This document shows, one piece after another, positions 58,613-64,000 of a DNA stretch of 64,000 nucleotides; position 1 is the stretch's first letter, and every line of letters begins with the position of its first letter. The stretch is taken from assembly GCA_951640195.1 (NCBI GenBank), contig OX621172.1, forward strand, positions 1,612,001 to 1,676,000, written 5' to 3'. Source of the stretch: Porpolomopsis calyptriformis. Lineage: Eukaryota > Basidiomycota > Agaricomycetes > Agaricales > Hygrophoraceae. Below the pieces are notes generated by a model. It saw only the letters and a list, made by a program, of their open reading frames with translations, searched no databases and was not told where the DNA came from. The translations under genes were made by a program, and so were the position numbers.

Positions 58613-60811
58613 CTAGAGGCCTTCATCATAAAGCTTCCTCGACAATGCCACGTAGAACCGCTCCAAGTCCATCTTAGTATCCAGATCCTTCTTTTTCGTC
58701 TCCTTTCCGTCTGTTCCACCCAGTTCTCCATCCGCGTTACCCTTCCCCTCCTTCACTCTTCTCGGTAATGGCACCTGCTCCACAAGCCAGTCAAACACGG
58801 CGCTCAACTTATCCGTAGAAGATTTTATGAGAGCCTCATCCATCCGCTCCTGTTCCCTCCTCGTCGTTTGCTTGCTCATCGCACTACCACTATCACCGTG
58901 GTCGCTAGCAGCCACCGCAGCTCGCCTTTCCTCTTTCTTCCACGCCCCCACCAGCCTAGCCCAATCCCGCAATGCCCATCCCTCAGTGCCATTCCCTCCC
59001 CCACCATCTGAAACAGCTTTCGAATCGGTTCCAAGCTCAATCCCACGCGACCCGCGCACAGCCCAATGATCACAACCTTCAAGCGTCCCAAGAAATTCAC
59101 CCCACCGCGCGCTCTGTACCGTGACGAGCCCGTCATTTCCCCACTCGTGCTCTCGGGCCCATAGAGGTTTCCCATCTTCCTTTCCATCTCCACATCTTCC
59201 ATCACCATTGACATACATGCCATCCTCAAGCTCCCGACCCTCCTTTAATTGTCGTCGGACTCGCCCTTCGACGCCGTCCAGAACCATCTTGGGCAACCAG
59301 AGAGGATGCCACACGCTGACGCTTGCCACACGCGCCGCGACACTAAAGTAGCGTACACGGGGGTCATCCGGTGTCAGTGGATTGAATATGCGCGTCAAAT
59401 ACGATGTAGTGAGGTTCGCATATGCGGGTGAGTCGACAATGGAAAGGAGAAGAGTCGTGAAGGAAGAAGGGAAGGACGTCAACGAGAGGAGGAGCTGCGA
59501 ATCTAGCTTTCCTGAGGTAAGAGGGGCGGAATGGCGGGAGGAGGGTGACGGGGATGGAGGTGATGAGGGCAAAGAGGCTGCTTTCGGTCTCGCATCAGTG
59601 CTCACTTTCTCTTTATCACGCAGTTTACCGATCCCGATGTTATCCTAGACAAGCCATTGGTGACGGATAAGAAAGAGAGAAAGTGGTACGGACCGCACAC
59701 CAATCCATGAAGGGACTCCCACGATGTGGGGTACTGATAGTCGTAAGCGATAAGGGGGCGTACTTTTCTGGTTTGATGTGGGAGATCAGATGTCGACAAT
59801 CGAGTCCACCCATAGAGTGTGCAAGGAAATTGATCTCCCGTCCATTGGCCTTATCTTGTAACTGTCGATGGAGTATTTCTGACCGAGAGGCGATAGAGCC
59901 CGTCCTGGAAGTAAGAGTGCCACATTACCACCATTTTATTAGAACAGAGAGAAGTCTGCTCAGATAGGACAGAAGGAACGCACCCAGGGACTGAAGTCAC
60001 GATGACCTCGGCACCTACTTTATCCTTGAGGATATTTAATATGCTCGACCAGTAGCGCATCCGAAGGATGGGAAACGTTGCGGGGCCCCGCACGTCGAAC
60101 CCGTATAGTCCTATTGTTTTGGGAAGAAAAAAAATAGGCTTCTCGACACTGATCTCAAAATCAAATGCAACTTACCGTGGCACAGAACAATTGGATAACG
60201 TGGCGTCCTCAAGGGACGATAGAGAGCCGGATTTTGCAGTAAACGGTGGATTGTATCAGAAGATTCCTGGTGTTGTTCTGGGCTCGGGTGTGGGTTAGTA
60301 TGACCCAAATGAGGATTATCCTCGGACGAGGGAACGGCTTGATCGTCCTGAGCTGAGTCCGCATCCTTAAGGGGTGTACTTTTGGTATAAACGGCGTTGA
60401 TCGAGGGCCATGACCAATTTTGACCGAACCAAGGAAAGGTGATATCAGAAGTCACTAAAATGGGTATACTTGAATGGGTGATACACCAAGTAAACGGAGG
60501 ATATTACACTTGAATGAGGCAGCATCCTGAAAGGTATCTGAAGGTCGTCCGGGGGGTATCGTAGCGCCTTCGAAAACGGCGAACCGATGCCTCAAAGCCG
60601 ACCAAGGAGGCCATTCAAATACTGCCCACAGAAACGAGTCACATTTTCGAGTCTTTTGTGTGGCAGTTGCTTGAGTTTGTTGCCCTTCTTCGACGCGAAC
60701 ACTCTTCCTGGTGAGAAATAGGTACTGGTTCGAGATGGAGAGTGCGGAGATTACATCCACGACTCTACGAAAAAGGACAACGAACTGCGCCGGAAAATAG
60801 ACACTGCTCAT
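58613..60811 (-). CDS. triacylglycerol lipase-like alpha/beta hydrolase
   Basis: About 650 aa with several introns. An N-terminal exon (60811-about 60510) is followed by SDITFPWFGQNWSW and YPIVLCHGLYGFDVRGP. The nucleophile elbow is INFLAHSMGGLDCRHL (Ser in H-S-M-G-G), then TISTPHRGSPFMDW. The C-terminal exon (59605-58613) has YFSVAARVASVSVWHPLW and a charged insert. The layout resembles fungal lipases related to yeast mitochondrial Tgl2. The N-terminal start is uncertain, and one intron near 60450-60510 is unusually short (~41 bp) in my model. The substrate, presumably neutral lipid esters, is inferred. Confidence 0.8.
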
Positions 60812-60973
60812 TCTTCAAAATACGAATTTCAGCCGATTCTTGGAATGCTAATGCAATTTCGAGTCCAAAAAGGCTTGAGAAAGGAGTTTACATCGAAAAA
60901 GAAGCACTGCAGTGGCAAAACTGGTTTTTTGCAGGTCAAAGCGGTAAATATCACGTGAGCTAACGAGTTCTAA

Positions 60974-63276
60974 CTAGGCTGTAAGATCACAAATTCCAGG
61001 TCTCAACGCGCACCATAGAGGCTGGAGGGGAATCGCATTAACTCCACGTTGAATAAAGCGGAAGGCAACCTCATGCAAGCGTGGTAGTGCAAGATCAAGG
61101 CTTTGGCCGGGGCCAGTCCAAAAGAGCTCTGCGCCAGATGCGGCGCGTGGCCACACAATAGGGTCAAGGTTGGCTGGAGAGGACTGCTCAGTCCACAAAA
61201 TGTGTTGACCTACATAAGGGAGAAAAAACATTCCTAGTCTTCACTTTGAAAACGAGAAAAAGGTGGTGCACGTACCACCAAGAACGAATTTGCTTTCTTC
61301 AGATGTCAAGTTGGCGGTAGGATCAAATGTGTAGGACTACAGCATGTTCGAGAAATCAAGCCCACGAACAGGGACAATACAAGCACTATACTCACAAATT
61401 GCCATGTCTTGAATGGGTCGCACCAGCTATTTCCAGCGGGAAAATCACCCACCCATCCTCCTGCTCCACAATCCTAACGGAATGAGGTAAGAAATTTGGG
61501 AGAACATAATACAAGGCTTATCACTCACAAGGTAAAAGTAATTTGATGCAGCATGAACCAATCTGAACCCTTTTTCTGCCACAGCTTTGGCGTTCTCAGA
61601 TGAAATCCAGACCCTGGATAACAGAAGCATGTAATGGGCAAATGTCAAAACAAAACAAGAAATGGTCATTACATAGCAACCGTATTGCTTGCCAGGGTAA
61701 CATTGTGAGCAAGAACCATCTCTGACGGAAGAAAACGTGGGAAGGGTAAGAACCGGATAATGGATCAGTATGTGCTTCTCGACTAACTCACTGACCTTCC
61801 CAAACAACAGGAGTCTTGCCTTCCTTTATCAATGCGCCATGGGTGCTCTGGGTGAATGCATCCAAGGCTTGTTCGAGGGTTTGTCCAGACAATCCCAATG
61901 CTTGTTGGGTCTCTGAGTCCTCCGCGTAGCAATTGGTGTTTATCTCATCCCCTCCGGTGCTGAAAAACTTCGACGGGAAGAGCTTGGCTGCAGAAGTGAA
62001 GAGGTTGGTCGTAAAGTTCATCGTAGCGGGGTCGGCGATCCGAAGCTGGCCCGCAGGCGGTTCTGGTAAAAAATGATTCAACAGAAAGCTACGTGAACAG
62101 GGTAACCAACACACCGTTAGCAAACAATGCCCAGGGCGTGGCCTCCGCACAAGCTACGAATTCTGGATGGGATTTTGATATAACCGAGGTGTGTCCAGGG
62201 GTGTCAATTTCCTGGACAGAAACCCAAATAAGAAGTCGTCAACCATTATTATGAATTGAAATGCTTACAGCAAGAACATCAATACCACGCTAGAGGCAGA
62301 AAGGATCAATCATTGCGGTCTCTGAAATCAAGACACTTACGGCAGCGGCATAAGAGACGATCTCCCGTACATCACCGGGTGTGTAGACGGATTTGGGAGA
62401 GTAGGCACCCTCTCTCGAGACTTCGGTGAAGCCAGGAACAACCAGAGGAAAGCTCTGGCTGTCAACAACATGCCAGTGGAACATATTGATCTGCGAGAGC
62501 AGGCACGTCAGTAACACGCAGAAGCGTATCCCTGTCTTCGAAGACGGACTTTGACCCAACTCATGGCATCAAGGGTGCGTTTGATGTCTTCCACAGGAAA
62601 GCTTTTAGGTTGTCATACATGCACGAAACTCGCAAAAATAGATAACAATGCTTACAAATTCCGAGCCGTGTCAAGCATTAATCCACGATAGGGCTGCAAT
62701 GGTGCATCATCAGCCGGTGATCTCAGGAATTTGAATGTATATACACACATAAGCCGGAGAATCGGAAATATGAATCGGGGCCTCCAAATTGTATATTGTC
62801 CCTTGGTAAAAATACCACAATTGTGCGAACGTCGTGAGCCCACGGTACAGTCCAAGAGTGGAGTTCGCCGTGAGCGTTGCAGTAGACCCATCGCTGGGCA
62901 CACTCAATCTATACGCCTCGTCACGACTTTCCACATCATCCACAGCTTCTTCCGAAATGCTTCTCACCGTCGCACCATTTTGAAGCGAAAGAGATAAAGA
63001 CGCCAAAGATATAGCTCCCTTGATAATCTGAGCATCTGCGGTACCGCGGCCGACGACGAGTCTTTGGAGCTGATCCCCCCGGAGATAAGAATAGGTCCGG
63101 GCGACAGCCGCGAGCAAGTCCTCCGGACACTTGTGTATCTTCACATCGATACGAAAGTTAGGAGCAAGGAGTAGTGGCGTTGAACCGCTCTGAAAGTTTC
63201 GGGGTAATGGCCAGAGAGCGAAAACGGGTGAGACCACGATAATAGCCGTCAATAGCACAAGGAAGGTTGCAGCCAT
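60974..63276 (-). CDS. secreted beta-N-acetylhexosaminidase, GH20
   Basis: A glycoside hydrolase removing terminal GlcNAc/GalNAc, likely in chitin turnover of the cell wall. It has a signal peptide (MAATFLVLLTAIIVV...ALWPLP) and about a dozen introns, with ~545 aa expected. The GH20 N-terminal domain (STLGLYRGLTTFAQLWY) leads into the barrel: YRGLMLDTARNL, then KINMFHWHVVDSQSFPL, EIDTPGHT across exons, and the catalytic pair in FFSTGGDEINTNCY. Conserved Trp-rich ends are LGGQHILWTEQ and LWPRAASGAELFW-type (VWPRAASGAELFW). The Asp-Glu pair is intact. Confidence 0.93.
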
Positions 63277-63581
63277 GATGGGATGGGCTGACCTGGAGAA
63301 GAACCTTTGCCTTTATGCATTCCAGTGTGAAGTTGCCTAATGTAATATGCCAATTTCCTTTTTTGAAAGGAACTCGCCGTTCTCGTCATGAACTGCTGAG
63401 ACGGCTCATCGCAGCTTTGAAAACTTTTGGTATGGTAATACGAAAGAAACCATCAAGGAATCTATAGCACCAACAGCGCTTATTATCGTAATCTCTGCTT
63501 CGAACATTCGAATTCGCCCGAGACTCTGGTAGGAAGAGGTTGAGAGATGTACCAAAAAATCCCAACATTGGCAGCGAAGAG
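63277..63581. other. intergenic region
   Basis: Promoter of the hexosaminidase gene and 3' end of the next minus-strand gene. Nothing else is recognisable. Confidence 0.35.
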
Positions 63582-64000
63582 TCATAAGAGAAGATCGTCT
63601 GTGCCGTCCGTGTTACTTGGTAAAGATGATGTGGTTCCCCCTTGCACACCGCCCGTATTAGTTCCTCCAAACGCCCCAAATGGTGAAGGCTTGACACCAG
63701 AACCAGAATTACCCCAAAGACCCACCATGGCCTTTTCCTTTTCCAAATCTTTTATCGACTTGCCTCCAGACCCAACACTCGCAGGTCTCGTCGTACTCGC
63801 GCCCAAAGACAACGACCAGAGATCGTCAAAGTTGGCACTTGCTTTGACGGTAGTTGTTGCTGGTTGGACCACGTTCCGTGGTGTAGGAGCAGTTGGATTC
63901 AACGGAGACGTTGTAGGTTTCAGAGAGACGCTGCCAAACTGGTGATGGATAGAGACCGGAGCGGCTGAAGGCTGTTTATTGTCAAACGCCCGAAGGCCAG
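63582..64000 (-). CDS. 3' part of a gene, resembling the C-terminal tail of an Arf-GAP (partial)
   Basis: An open frame from the window edge to the stop at 63582 (about 138 residues). It is Pro/Thr/Gly-rich with the motif ANFDDLWSLSLG and KSIKDLEKEKAMVGLWG, which I associate with the C-terminal region of fungal Age2/SMAP-type Arf GTPase-activating proteins. The GAP domain itself would lie beyond the window. The assignment rests on memory of this tail motif only. The first Met-like codon inside the window (63902) is TTG, so the real start is upstream. Confidence 0.5.
   Translation of the reverse strand, partial: GLRAFDNKQPSAAPVSIHHQFGSVSLKPTTSPLNPTAPTPRNVVQPATTTVKASANFDDLWSLSLGASTTRPASVGSGGKSIKDLEKEKAMVGLWGNSGSGVKPSPFGAFGGTNTGGVQGGTTSSLPSNTDGTDDLLL

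Noticed and set aside
1..64000. tRNA, rRNA and CRISPR arrays
   Set aside because: No cloverleaf-like B-box context or rRNA core was noticed, and a eukaryotic nuclear segment is not expected to hold CRISPR. A tRNAscan or Rfam run would be decisive.

Overview
The window is nuclear DNA of a filamentous basidiomycete, most likely an Agaricomycete. Genes are dense on both strands and broken by many 45-65 bp GT-AG introns. The gene set is fungal: a SIN-pathway kinase, Fzo1, Vts1, large NAD-glutamate dehydrogenase, CCR4-NOT Not2, and F-box/LRR-like paralogs of the kind expanded in mushrooms. All assignments are read from translated sequence and remembered families; no database search was run.

Layout. 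1-6106: a small Ser-rich ORF, an alpha/beta hydrolase, an L1-domain nucleolar protein (Utp30/Cic1 type) and an M64 metallopeptidase. 6464-19399: a Cdc15/Cdc7-type kinase, mitochondrial uL5, a disordered protein ending in a CaaX box, an Aurora kinase and the mitofusin Fzo1. 19532-31017: an SDR oxidoreductase, Vts1, NAD-GDH, a 1.7 kb low-complexity gap and an MFS transporter. 31352-38865: RNA polymerase III subunit Rpc17, two opposed WD40 relics, glutathione synthetase, and a tandem pair of F-box-like/LRR-like paralogs. 39048-47862: RPAP1, the geranylgeranyltransferase-I beta subunit and Not2, all on the minus strand.

48828-56171 is a nested mobile island. A Ty3/Gypsy chromovirus (48908-55832) has two 421 bp LTRs that I read as identical and a 5 bp target duplication (AAACC). 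It sits inside an older poly(A)-tailed retroposon that has its own 13 bp target duplication. The chromovirus appears to be self-primed (Tf1/sushi type): 11 nt near the predicted mRNA start are exactly complementary to the primer-binding site next to the 5' LTR. Gag and Pol are joined by a GGGTTTT -1 slippery heptamer placed on the Gag stop. A third ORF of unknown function follows pol in the same frame, separated by a single UGA.

56226-64000 returns to host genes: a PRMT3-like arginine methyltransferase, a lipase, a secreted GH20 hexosaminidase, and the 3' part of a gene resembling the tail of an Arf-GAP.

Most genes are independent housekeeping genes and no metabolic cluster is evident. The unusual biology is in the retroelement island, above all the third ORF, and in the F-box paralog/WD40-relic segment.
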